A stretch of DNA of 11,126 bases, from positions 1-11,126 of the forward strand of contig JAHFAU010000053.1 in NCBI GenBank assembly GCA_023250385.1, written 5' to 3'. Source of the stretch: Anaerolineales bacterium. Its GTDB lineage: Bacteria; Chloroflexota; Anaerolineae; Anaerolineales; E44-bin32. The translations under genes and the position numbers were made by a program. Numbering within the stretch: position 1 is the first letter of the stretch; every line of letters begins with the position of its first letter. Below the pieces are notes generated by a model, which was not told the origin of the DNA, ran no database searches, and saw only the letters and a list, made by a program, of their open reading frames with translations. Positions 1-6,641 of the stretch are shown here, in pieces.

Positions 1-518
1 AGGCGGACGCCCCGGGGTCGGCGATCGCCATCACCATGGAGGGCACCCGCCCGTTGCTGGTGGAGGTTCAAGGCCTCACCAGCCCGAGCGCCTTCGGTTA
101 TCCGCGGCGCACCGCAAACGGGGTGGACAACAATCGGTTGCTGCTGCTTGTGGCGGTGCTCAGCCGGCGGGTGGGAATCCAGCTCTCCGACCAGGATGTG
201 TTTGTCAACGTTGTCGGCGGGCTGCAGGTCAGCGAACCGGCGGCCGACTTGGCGCTGGCCAGCGCCATTGCCTCATCTGCTCGCGACCGGGCCTTGGCCC
301 CCGACCTCGCCCTGGTGGGGGAGGTGGGTCTCTCAGGTGAGCTGCGGAGCGTGGCTCAACTGCCGGCCCGATTGAGCGAGGCCTCAAAACTTGGCTTTCG
401 GGAAGTAGTGGTGCCCGCCACCGCCCGCGGTAGCCTGCCCGCTCCAGCAGGGTTAAAAGTCAGCCCGGTGGCGAGCCTCGCCGAAGCGCTGTCGCTAGTT
501 CTGCGCGGCCGTGGCTGA
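1..518 (+). CDS. radA: RadA (Sms) DNA repair ATPase, C-terminal part
   Basis: The gene is cut by the left edge; the first whole codon begins at base 3 and 171 residues are visible before TGA at 516-518. The family usually has about 450 residues: zinc finger, RecA-like ATPase and a C-terminal Lon-protease-like domain. Only the last is present here. Recognisable stretches are EGTRPLLVEVQGL, the Arg/Thr-rich segment before GVDNNR, QDVFVNVVGGLQVSEPAADL and ALVGEVGLSGELRSV, all typical of RadA. Lon's catalytic serine position is occupied by alanine in EPAADLALA, as expected for this non-proteolytic domain. RadA promotes branch migration and processing of recombination intermediates in the cytoplasm. 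The Walker motifs and zinc finger lie off the window and cannot be checked. Identification is firm. Confidence 0.95.
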   Translation, partial: ADAPGSAIAITMEGTRPLLVEVQGLTSPSAFGYPRRTANGVDNNRLLLLVAVLSRRVGIQLSDQDVFVNVVGGLQVSEPAADLALASAIASSARDRALAPDLALVGEVGLSGELRSVAQLPARLSEASKLGFREVVVPATARGSLPAPAGLKVSPVASLAEALSLVLRGRG

Positions 519-525
519 TTCAATC

Positions 526-561
526 CTTCCGAACTACGAATCGTCGAACTAAGTTCGGAGG
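526..561. repeat. Inverted repeat just after radA
   Basis: A 10-bp stem (526-535 with 552-561, one G-T pair) encloses a 16-base loop, starting 8 bases after the radA stop. The heptamer CGAACTA occurs twice (530-536 and 545-551). The second copy also forms a tighter palindrome, CGAAC-taa-GTTCG, at 545-557. No T-run follows, so a classical intrinsic terminator is not shown. It may be an operator or a 3'-end RNA structure for radA. Confidence 0.5.
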
Positions 562-581
562 AAGCACTGATTCCGGGCTTC

Positions 582-731
582 GTCGGCGGGTCGAGGCAAG
601 CCTCGTCCGACATCTGGCTCTTAAGATTCCAATCACAATCGCTTCCATGTGGTTGAGGGGAGAAATCTTGGGCCTACATCTGGCGGGATACTTGTCGGAG
701 CCCGTCCAGGTTGGGCGGCCCGGCAAGTATT
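582..731. other. Three consecutive stem-loops, possible structured RNA
   Basis: Hairpin A pairs GTCGG (582-586) with CCGAC (607-611) and CGAGG (592-596) with CCTCG (601-605) around a CAAG loop. Hairpin B pairs AAGATT (623-628) with AATCTT (664-669) and 630-637 with 648-655, with one G-T pair. Hairpin C pairs 688-698 with 720-730 over 11 bp with one G-T pair, with an inner GCCC/GGGC helix (700-703 with 713-716). The nonamer ACATCTGGC occurs at 610-618 and 676-684, directly before hairpins B and C. I do not recognise an RNA family, and strand and transcription are unknown. It could be an untranslated RNA, a radA 3' region or DNA-level structure. Confidence 0.35.
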
Positions 732-827
732 GCTGGAACTAATTAGCGAATGAGATCCGCCGGTGTGCTTTAAGGCGCGCCTCTCTTAAACTTTCGAATC
801 TTTTTAGATTGGCGCGGGGCGCGAGCA

Positions 828-856
828 TTGATCGGCGGGATGCACTCTGCTAGAAT
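828..856 (+). promoter_or_regulatory. dnaA promoter, extended -10 type
   Basis: A -35 element TTGATC (828-833), a 17-bp spacer and a -10 element TAGAAT (851-856), preceded by TGC to give an extended -10, fit a sigma70-type promoter well. Transcription would start near 863, giving a leader of about 135 bases before the dnaA start. Two palindromes (773-782 and 797-810) sit just upstream and could be regulatory sites. Confidence 0.75.
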
Positions 857-987
857 GCAACTCGCGCGCGTTATGGGGGCCCGGGCGCTCGAGACGACGG
901 GGCCATCCTCTCCAGGAACAGTAGGCCGACAGCTCGTTCTTCGACAATTCAAAGGATCAGCACCCCTCGCCCGGATGGGCGATTCTC

Positions 988-992
988 GGAGG
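988..992 (+). promoter_or_regulatory. dnaA ribosome binding site
   Basis: GGAGG lies five bases before the ATG at 998 and decides this start. It contrasts with several minus-strand genes here that show no Shine-Dalgarno sequence. Confidence 0.8.
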
Positions 993-997
993 TCTGC

Positions 998-2302
998 ATG
1001 CACGCGGAGCGACTCTGGCAGGCTGCCCTAGGTCAATTGCAGGTCGAGATGCCGAAGGCGGCCTTTGATACCTGGGTGCGCGACGCGCAGCTGCTCGCCT
1101 ATGAAGACGGCCAATTCATTGTCGGGGTGCAGAATGCTTTCGCCCGGGATTGGTTGGCCGAGCGGCTGGGGCCGATTGTCACTCGGGTACTGACCGGCAT
1201 CGCCGGCAGGACCGTAGAGGTGCGTTTTGTAGTGTGGCAGCCGGAACCCAGCCCGGGGGAGCCGGCCCCCGCAGAAATCCCGGCCGGCCTGCAGGTCGGT
1301 CTCAATCCCCGCTACACTTTTGAGAACTTCGTGGTGGGGAAAAGCAATCGGCTGGCACAGGCAGCCGCCCAGGCGGTGGTTGATAATCCGGCCGGCCCCT
1401 ACAACCCGCTTTTCCTTTACGGCGGAGTCGGCCTTGGGAAGACCCATCTGCTGCACGCGATCGCTCACGCCTGTGCCGCCGCCGAGCAGCGGGCTGTCTA
1501 CGTCTCGGCCGAGGATTTCACCAATGAGTTGATCGATGCCATCCGCACCCACAGCACGGCTGCTTTCCGGGATCGCTACCGCCAGGCGGATCTCCTGCTG
1601 GTGGACGACGTGCAGTTCATTGCCGGCAAGGAATCGACTCAGGAGGAGTTCTTTCACACCTTCAATGCGCTGCACGGACAGGCCAAGCAGATTGTCCTGT
1701 CTTCCGACCGGTCGGCAAAATCCTTTGTGACCCTGGAGGAGCGGCTGCGCTCCCGCTTCGAGTGGGGACTGGCAGCCGACATCCAGCCGCCTGATTTCGA
1801 GACCCGGGTTGCCATCCTGCGCTCCAAGGCGGAGCGCGCCGGCCGCAGCGTCCAGCAGGAGTATCTTGAGCTGATTGCCCGCCGAGCCCAAAACAATATT
1901 CGGGAGCTGGAGGGGGCGCTCACCCGGGCCTTCGCCCTTGCAGATCTCACCGGGGCCGAGTTGGGGGAGGAGACGATCGAGGCCTCCCTGTCCGAGCTGG
2001 CCTCCAAGTCCAGGACGCTTACCCCCGGAAAGATCATCGCCGCGGTTGCCCAACAGTTTCAAGTGCCGGAAGCCGAACTCTGCGGGCCGCGGCGCACCCG
2101 TCAGCTCGCCCTCCCGCGGCAAGTGGCGATGTATCTCATTCGGGAGGAGACTGATGAATCGCTCCCCCGCATCGGCCAGGCGCTGGGGGGCCGTGACCAT
2201 ACCACGGTGATGTACGGCTATGAGCGAATTGCGGACCGGCTGGAGACTGACGAGGGGCTGCGCAGGCAGGTCCTCGCCATACGCAGCTCGCTATTTCAGT
2301 AA
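998..2302 (+). CDS. dnaA: Chromosomal replication initiator protein DnaA
   Basis: DnaA is the AAA+ initiator that binds DnaA boxes at oriC, forms an ATP-dependent oligomer and opens the duplex. The 434-residue product is complete. Domain I spans roughly residues 1-80 (LWQAALGQLQ, with the AFDTWV segment). A very short linker (about 81-103) stands for domain II. The AAA+ core follows from NPRYTFENFVVGKSN (103-117), with Walker A GGVGLGKTH (142-150), Walker B LLLVDD (199-204), sensor I LSSD (234-237), the LRSRFEWG box carrying the arginine finger (250-257) and the sensor II NIRELEGAL region (300-308). Domain IV has the DNA-binding signature GRDHTTVMYGYERI (398-411). No key residue appears to be missing. 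No dnaN follows; the next gene is convergent. The gene has its own promoter and a good Shine-Dalgarno sequence. Confidence 0.98.
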   Translation: MHAERLWQAALGQLQVEMPKAAFDTWVRDAQLLAYEDGQFIVGVQNAFARDWLAERLGPIVTRVLTGIAGRTVEVRFVVWQPEPSPGEPAPAEIPAGLQVGLNPRYTFENFVVGKSNRLAQAAAQAVVDNPAGPYNPLFLYGGVGLGKTHLLHAIAHACAAAEQRAVYVSAEDFTNELIDAIRTHSTAAFRDRYRQADLLLVDDVQFIAGKESTQEEFFHTFNALHGQAKQIVLSSDRSAKSFVTLEERLRSRFEWGLAADIQPPDFETRVAILRSKAERAGRSVQQEYLELIARRAQNNIRELEGALTRAFALADLTGAELGEETIEASLSELASKSRTLTPGKIIAAVAQQFQVPEAELCGPRRTRQLALPRQVAMYLIREETDESLPRIGQALGGRDHTTVMYGYERIADRLETDEGLRRQVLAIRSSLFQ

Positions 2303-2508
2303 TCGGGAAGAACGTCACCCCCAGGGAAGGACAATTGGCCTGGCTTGAGGGCCCCGGGCAGGCTATGCTGGGGTCAGATGCCGCTGGGCCGCGGCCGGGA
2401 GAGAACAGCAACCACTTGAAGTGAGCGTCTGGATATCGGTAGCCCCGACCGGCGCTCCTGAAACTCACCGGATAATCTCCGCGAGCCGCCAACCCGGCGG
2501 CGTTTTCT
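2303..2508. other. dnaA downstream gap with structured sequence
   Basis: This 206-bp gap lies between the convergent ends of dnaA and the response regulator. I find no gene in it. It contains several short helices: GGCCCC (2350-2355) with GGGGTC (2370-2375); the palindrome GGCCGCGGCC (2387-2396); GAGCG (2423-2427) with CGCTC (2453-2457) enclosing CGGT (2437-2440) with ACCG (2448-2451); and an alternative GTGAG (2421-2425) with CTCAC (2464-2468). It ends in the intrinsic terminator at 2485-2510. It is either a long dnaA 3' UTR or a small RNA; a weak TATGCT (2364-2369) is the only -10-like element seen. Confidence 0.5.
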
Positions 2509-2510
2509 TT
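2485..2510 (+). terminator. Rho-independent terminator
   Basis: A perfect 6-bp GC stem, GCCGCC (2485-2490) with GGCGGC (2496-2501), has a 5-base loop and is followed by GTTTTCTTT. The T-tract exists on the plus strand only, so it serves dnaA (or a transcript from the gap) and not the response regulator. The T-tract overlaps the stop codon of the convergent gene. Confidence 0.8.
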
Positions 2511-2940
2511 AACTCCGGACAGGGGCCATCACCGCGTTGATGGCGGCCCGCAGCTGATTGATCGAGAAGGGCTTCGCCACGAAGGCGTCGGCGCCGGCCT
2601 GGGCCGCTGCCACTCGCTCCTTGGCCAGCACCAGAGCGCTGACGACGATGGTCGGGATCCGGGCTTGGGCCGGGGTCGCTCGCAAGCGTTTGATAAAGGT
2701 CAGCCCGTCAATCTCCGGCATCATCAGGTCGGTCAGGATCAGGTCCGGATGCTCGCTCTGCAGCAGATCGAAGGCCTGCTCCGCACCATTCGCCAGCCGC
2801 ACTCGGTATCCGTTGCGCACCAGCAATTCGCGGATGATCGTGCAATATGACGAATCGTCATCAACTACCAGAACAGTTGGGGAAGCTCCAGGGATTGGCT
2901 CCACCGGTGGCCTCGTTTCAGTGTCTAGCGGCTGTTGCAA
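2509..2940 (-). CDS. Stand-alone receiver-domain response regulator
   Basis: The 143-residue protein is a single CheY-like receiver with a proline-rich N-terminal tail of about 20 residues and no output domain. VLVVDDD (23-29) carries the acidic Mg-binding pair. D71 in LILTDLMMPEIDG is the phosphoacceptor, S101 in IVVSAL is the conserved Ser/Thr switch position and K123 in VAKPF is the conserved lysine. The best-extending start is TTG at 2940. An upstream in-frame ATG at 2955 is closed by a stop three codons later, and GTG at 2904 is a plausible shorter start just before the domain. No clear Shine-Dalgarno sequence is seen. No histidine kinase is adjacent, so the phosphodonor and target are unknown. 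It is divergent from queF and convergent with dnaA. Receiver assignment is firm; the start is not. Confidence 0.9.
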   Translation of the reverse strand: MQQPLDTETRPPVEPIPGASPTVLVVDDDSSYCTIIRELLVRNGYRVRLANGAEQAFDLLQSEHPDLILTDLMMPEIDGLTFIKRLRATPAQARIPTIVVSALVLAKERVAAAQAGADAFVAKPFSINQLRAAINAVMAPVRS

Positions 2941-2964
2941 GGACTATGCCGACATTAGGCGCGT

Positions 2965-2970
2965 TACAAT
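2965..2970 (+). promoter_or_regulatory. Candidate -10 element for queF-yhhQ
   Basis: TACAAT lies about 50 bases before the queF start, in the gap between the divergent response regulator and queF. No good -35 element is found at 16-18 bp spacing. The following leader does not resemble a preQ1 riboswitch. Confidence 0.4.
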
Positions 2971-3011
2971 TCCTCAGTCTACCCGGGGCGGCATTTCGCG
3001 CCACCGGCAGG

Positions 3012-3016
3012 GGAGG
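3012..3016 (+). promoter_or_regulatory. queF ribosome binding site
   Basis: GGAGG, within a longer GGGGAGG, lies five bases before the GTG at 3022 and supports that start codon. Confidence 0.75.
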
Positions 3017-3021
3017 CGGCA

Positions 3022-3432
3022 GTGACCGAGGCATCCGATCTAGCGGGTCTGACATTGCTAGGGCACAAGGCCGGGCCGAACAAGCGGCTCGAAACGTTCC
3101 CGAACCGCCATCCCGAGCGCCGCTATGTGGTTCGGCTGGAAACGGACGAATTCACCTGTGTCTGTCCCGCCACCGATCAGCCGGATTTCGCGACCATCAC
3201 CGTGGAGTACATTCCAGATCACAAGATTCTCGAATCCAAATCCTTCAAGCTTTATCTGTGGTCGTATCGCAATGAGGGGGTGTTCCACGAGCATGTGACC
3301 AACAAAATCCTGGACGACCTGGTGGCGGCATTGGAGCCCCATTGGTGTCATGTACGAGGGGCCTTCAACGTCCGCGGCGGGATCGCGATCACGGTGGAAG
3401 CCGAACACGGCAGCCGCGAAACGCCGGCCTGA
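3022..3432 (+). CDS. queF: NADPH-dependent 7-cyano-7-deazaguanine (preQ0) reductase
   Basis: QueF reduces the nitrile of preQ0 to the aminomethyl group of preQ1 using NADPH, a late free-base step of queuosine synthesis in the cytoplasm. The 136-residue length matches the short, single-domain (YkvM-like) class rather than the longer E. coli type. C48 in FTCVCPATDQPDFA is the expected catalytic cysteine that forms the thioimide with preQ0, and D55 in the same motif is the expected acid. The QueF signature ESKSFKLY is at 71-78, and FHEH (88-91) supplies the substrate-binding glutamate. The start is GTG, with a good ribosome binding site. The stop TGA is followed at once by the ATG of the transporter gene, so the two are almost surely co-translated. 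Confidence 0.96.
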   Translation: MTEASDLAGLTLLGHKAGPNKRLETFPNRHPERRYVVRLETDEFTCVCPATDQPDFATITVEYIPDHKILESKSFKLYLWSYRNEGVFHEHVTNKILDDLVAALEPHWCHVRGAFNVRGGIAITVEAEHGSRETPA

Positions 3433-4125
3433 ATGCCTGGCCCCCGCTGGTATCCGGCGGTCGTGGCCGTCTTCAGCTCGGCCCTGGTCGTTTCCAACAT
3501 CATCGCGGTCAAGCTTATCGATCTATTTGGCCTCACCTTGCCGGCGGGGGTCGTCCTTTTCCCCATTGTCTACATCGTGGGAGATGTCTTGACCGAGGTG
3601 TACGGCTACGCTCGAGCTCGCCAGGCCATCTGGATCGGGTTTGGCTGCAATCTGCTGGCGGTCGGCTCGATCTGGCTCGCCGGCCGCTTGCCGGCCGCGG
3701 CAATTTGGAACGCCGGGACTTACCCCGGACCGGCGGAAGCCGGTCAGGCTTATCAGGCAATCCTTGGCTTCAGCGCACGGCTCATTGTGGCCTCCTTCCT
3801 GGCCTTCCTGGTGGGGGAGTTCCTGAATGCCTTCGTCCTGGCCAAGCTGAAACTGGCGACCGAAGGGCGAATGCTGTGGCTGCGGACGATCGGTTCGACC
3901 CTGGTCGGCCAAGCAGCGGATTCGGCAGTTTTCATTACCGCCGCCTTCTGGGGAATCCTCCCGAGGGCCGCCCTGAGCTCAGCGGTGCTTGCCCAATGGC
4001 TCGTCAAGAGCGGCTACGAGGCCCTGGCGACGCCGCTGACCTATCTGGTGGTGAACGCTCTCAAGCGGGTCGAAGGGGTCGAAGTATTCGATCGGGGGAC
4101 CGACTTCCGACCCGTTGCGTTTTGA
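3433..4125 (+). CDS. yhhQ: Queuosine precursor transporter, YhhQ/VUT family
   Basis: This 230-residue membrane protein belongs to the VUT family (COG1738). The E. coli member YhhQ imports the queuosine precursors preQ0 and preQ1. About six hydrophobic segments are visible, near residues 9-29, 37-55, 67-84, 114-137, 160-176 and 181-209. Family-typical stretches are DVLTEVYGY (51-59), RTIGSTLVGQAADS (151-164) and KSGYEALATPLTY (192-204). Its ATG directly abuts the queF stop (TGAATG), indicating translational coupling. Paired with QueF, the simplest reading is import of preQ0 and reduction to preQ1. The exact substrate is inferred from family and context. The gene ends 15 bases from the stop of convergent priA. 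Confidence 0.92.
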   Translation: MPGPRWYPAVVAVFSSALVVSNIIAVKLIDLFGLTLPAGVVLFPIVYIVGDVLTEVYGYARARQAIWIGFGCNLLAVGSIWLAGRLPAAAIWNAGTYPGPAEAGQAYQAILGFSARLIVASFLAFLVGEFLNAFVLAKLKLATEGRMLWLRTIGSTLVGQAADSAVFITAAFWGILPRAALSSAVLAQWLVKSGYEALATPLTYLVVNALKRVEGVEVFDRGTDFRPVAF

Positions 4126-4140
4126 GGCCGGGCCGGCCGT
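4126..4140. other. GC-rich gap between convergent yhhQ and priA
   Basis: The 15 bases between the two stop codons are nearly all G and C and include the palindrome GGCCGGCC (4131-4138). There is no T-tract on either strand, so it is not a standard terminator. Confidence 0.4.
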
Positions 4141-6636
4141 TCAGAGCAAGCTGACTGGGTCCACGTCCACGATCCAGCCGCGGGGCAACTCCTCCGGAAG
4201 CAACTTGAGCGGGTCGGGGGCTCGAATCACCACCATCCAGCGATATTCGGCGCGCACCCGGCGGAAGAAGGCTGGCACCGGTCCAATCAGGTCGGTCCGG
4301 CGCAGTCCGAGCTCTTGAATTCGTGCTTTGAGCAGCCCGGTCAGGCGCTCGGCCTCCTTTTGCGCTCGGGCCTCTGCCGAATGCCGAAACTCCAGCCTCA
4401 CCAGGCGGCGGAACGGCGGATATCCGAGATCCTTGCGGAGTGCCAATTCGGCTTGATAGAACGCAGAGTAGTTGTGAGCCGCAGCTGCCTGGATCGCGTA
4501 ATGGTCCGGGTCATAGCTCTGCAGGATGACCTGGCCTCCGAGCAGGCCGCGTCCCGCTCGGCCCGCCACCTGGGTGAGGACCTGAAAGGTGCGTTCGGCC
4601 GCCCGATAATCCGGAAGGTACAACCCGACATCTGCGGAGACGACCCCAACTAAGGTCACCAGCGGCAGATCGAGCCCCTTGGCCACCATCTGGGTGCCGA
4701 TCAGCACCTGCGCCTGCTGAGCGGCGAAGGTCTGCAGGATCCGGTCGTGGGCCCCTTTGCTGCGGGTGGTATCCCAATCCCAGCGAATGGTCCGAACCGC
4801 TGGGAACAAGCGCTCTACCTCCGCCTGTACCCGTTGGGTGCCGGCTCCAAACTGCTTGATTCGGCTGTTACCGCAATTTGGGCAGCGCTCCGGCATGCGC
4901 CGATCTCTTCCACAGTGATGGCAGAGCAGGCGCTCCCGCGCACTGTGGTAGGTCAGCGGCGAGTCGCAGTTGGCGCAGCGCAGCACATATCCACAGTCGC
5001 GGCAAAACACGTACGTTGAGGTCCCCCGCCGATTGAGAAAGAGGATCGCCTGTTGGCCGGCGTTCAAGGTGGATTCCAATGTCCGGTGGAGGGCCCGGCT
5101 GAAGATTGATCGGTTGCCCGCCCGTAGTTCGTGGCGCATATCGACAACCCGCACCGGAGGCAGGTCGATCGTTTCGGCGGTCGGACCGGCCGGCCGATAG
5201 CTGCTCTGCAGCCCGAGCCGGACGGCATGCTGCAGGAGCACCTGGCGGTGGCCGAGTATCCGCAATGGAAGGGCAAGCAGAGTGAGCTTGCCCCGATCCG
5301 CCTGGTAGCGGGTCACGATATCAGGAGTGGCCGTACCCAGCAGACAGACTGCCGAGCTGAGCCTTGCGTATTCCAGGGCGGTGTCGCGGGCATGATGCCG
5401 AGGAGCCTGGCCATGTTCCTTGTAAGACTCATCATGCGCCTCGTCGACCACGATTAGCCCAATTCCTCGCAGCGGAGCAAACAGGGCACTGCGCGGGCCG
5501 ACGATGACGGACAGCAAACCGGCCCGCGCCCGGCGCCAAGTATCGTAGCGTTCACCTTCACTGAGCTGAGAGTGGAGCACCCCGAGGCGACCGGGGAACC
5601 GGGCCTGAAACCTGCGCAAGGTTTGAGGAGTGAGAGCGATCTCGGGGACTAAGACAATGGCGGTCCGTCCACGCTCGAGGGTCGCTGCCACCGCCTGCAG
5701 GTAGATCTCGGTCTTCCCGGACCCGGTGACGCCGTGCAGCAGAAACGCCTCTCCGCTCTCGTCCTGGATTGCGGCCTGAATGCGCTTCCAGGCTGCCGCT
5801 TGGTCTGGGGTTAGCACGGGTGGCTCGGCGGGGAGAACTTCAAGCTCAGCCAAGGGGTCGCGCCACACTTCGCGGCCGGCAGATGCGATGAGCCCCTGGG
5901 CCTCCAAATACCGCAAATCGGCCGAATTGGCGCCGGTGGCTGAGTAGACCCGTCCGGTCTCCAGCGGTTGCGTCTGCCTCGCAAGGAACTTGAGCACCGC
6001 CCCTCGCCGGTCCGCTGCCTTGCCGCCCGGACGACCCAGGTTGTCCAGCGCGGGTGCGACCTGCTGCGCCGGCACGGCCAGCCGTACCGTCCGAACGGTG
6101 CGAGCCCGGACTTTGGGCGGATCGAGCACCGCGACTCGTTCGAGCACTCCTTCTCGCACCAATCCGTCGGCCGCCCGGCGCCAGTTCAGGCGAGGCAGCG
6201 AGCGGGCCAGCTGCCGCCCCCGCAGCGGGCCTCGCCGAGCCAGGAGCTGGATCAAGCGCTGCTGGCTGGGGCTCGGTGCGGCCGCCTCTCGTGCAATGAG
6301 AGTGTAAAGGGAGTCGCCCGGCCGGCTGAGGCCGGGCGGCAGCATCAGAGTGAGGCATTCCACCAGGGAGCTCCGGTGCTGTGCGGCCAACCAGCGAGCC
6401 AGCCGCAGCTGCACAGCAGTCAGGACCGGCTCCGGGTCGAGCAGGTCGTCGATCGGCCGGGTCTCCGGAACTTCCGGGACCCGCGGCAGGCCGACTACCA
6501 CCCCCTGCACCCGCCGGGGCCCAAAGGGAGCAGTGACCAGGTGGCCAGGCCGCACCCTGCGCCGCAAGTGGGGCGGCAGATGATAATGAAACGTGCCCCG
6601 CACCGAGGGCAAATTGACTGCGACTTCAACGTACAT
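4141..6636 (-). CDS. priA: Primosomal protein N' (replication restart helicase PriA)
   Basis: PriA is the 3'-5' superfamily 2 helicase that recognises stalled forks and D-loops and reloads the replisome. The 831-residue product is complete. The N-terminal DNA-binding domain starts YVEVAVNLPSVRGTFHYHLP. Helicase motifs are Walker A HGVTGSGKTE (301-310), VVDEAHDESYK (396-406), GTATP (434-438), GTQMVAKGLD (647-656) and QVAGRAGRG (689-697). Eight zinc-binding cysteines sit at 545, 548, 554, 557, 572, 575, 585 and 588. Residues about 456-492, between helicase motifs and the LPPVRVVDM segment, look longer than in E. coli PriA. The ATG is five bases beyond the stop of the CorC-like gene, with no obvious Shine-Dalgarno sequence, suggesting coupled translation. 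Confidence 0.97.
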   Translation of the reverse strand: MYVEVAVNLPSVRGTFHYHLPPHLRRRVRPGHLVTAPFGPRRVQGVVVGLPRVPEVPETRPIDDLLDPEPVLTAVQLRLARWLAAQHRSSLVECLTLMLPPGLSRPGDSLYTLIAREAAAPSPSQQRLIQLLARRGPLRGRQLARSLPRLNWRRAADGLVREGVLERVAVLDPPKVRARTVRTVRLAVPAQQVAPALDNLGRPGGKAADRRGAVLKFLARQTQPLETGRVYSATGANSADLRYLEAQGLIASAGREVWRDPLAELEVLPAEPPVLTPDQAAAWKRIQAAIQDESGEAFLLHGVTGSGKTEIYLQAVAATLERGRTAIVLVPEIALTPQTLRRFQARFPGRLGVLHSQLSEGERYDTWRRARAGLLSVIVGPRSALFAPLRGIGLIVVDEAHDESYKEHGQAPRHHARDTALEYARLSSAVCLLGTATPDIVTRYQADRGKLTLLALPLRILGHRQVLLQHAVRLGLQSSYRPAGPTAETIDLPPVRVVDMRHELRAGNRSIFSRALHRTLESTLNAGQQAILFLNRRGTSTYVFCRDCGYVLRCANCDSPLTYHSARERLLCHHCGRDRRMPERCPNCGNSRIKQFGAGTQRVQAEVERLFPAVRTIRWDWDTTRSKGAHDRILQTFAAQQAQVLIGTQMVAKGLDLPLVTLVGVVSADVGLYLPDYRAAERTFQVLTQVAGRAGRGLLGGQVILQSYDPDHYAIQAAAAHNYSAFYQAELALRKDLGYPPFRRLVRLEFRHSAEARAQKEAERLTGLLKARIQELGLRRTDLIGPVPAFFRRVRAEYRWMVVIRAPDPLKLLPEELPRGWIVDVDPVSLL

Positions 6637-6641
6637 GCCGC

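Larger units (their letters stand above)
519..997. other. radA-dnaA intergenic region, rich in hairpins
   Basis: This 479-bp stretch has no convincing gene. It holds, in order, the inverted repeat at 526-561, three further stem-loops (582-611, 620-672, 687-731), the palindrome CTAATTAG at 739-746, the palindrome AGGCGCGCCT at 773-782, a small AATCT-tttt-AGATT hairpin at 797-810 and the dnaA promoter at 828-856. A 135-base dnaA leader follows. No close matches to the DnaA box TTATCCACA were found on either strand; the nearest is a weak TGTGGTTGA in the 649-657 area. An origin is therefore not supported by eye. Confidence 0.7.

Noticed and set aside
873..1031. Possible upstream ORF in the dnaA leader (ATG at 873, overlapping the dnaA start)
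   Set aside because: No ribosome binding site, unremarkable composition, and overlap with dnaA in another frame.
1028..2200. 390-codon open frame on the minus strand across dnaA
   Set aside because: It is antisense to an unmistakable dnaA; its translation shows no recognisable family and is a by-product of high GC content.
2485..2501. Terminator for the minus-strand response regulator
   Set aside because: The hairpin lacks a T-tract in that orientation; it functions only for plus-strand transcription.
2971..3021. preQ1 riboswitch upstream of queF
   Set aside because: The leader lacks the A-rich tail and the short pseudoknot pattern of known preQ1 aptamers.
3342..4154. 270-codon plus-strand open frame overlapping queF and yhhQ
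   Set aside because: It is Arg/Gly/Pro-rich and low in complexity, and lies in another frame over two well-supported genes.
4989..4997. Near-match to a DnaA box (ATATCCACA)
   Set aside because: It is a single site within the priA zinc-finger coding region, with no cluster around it.
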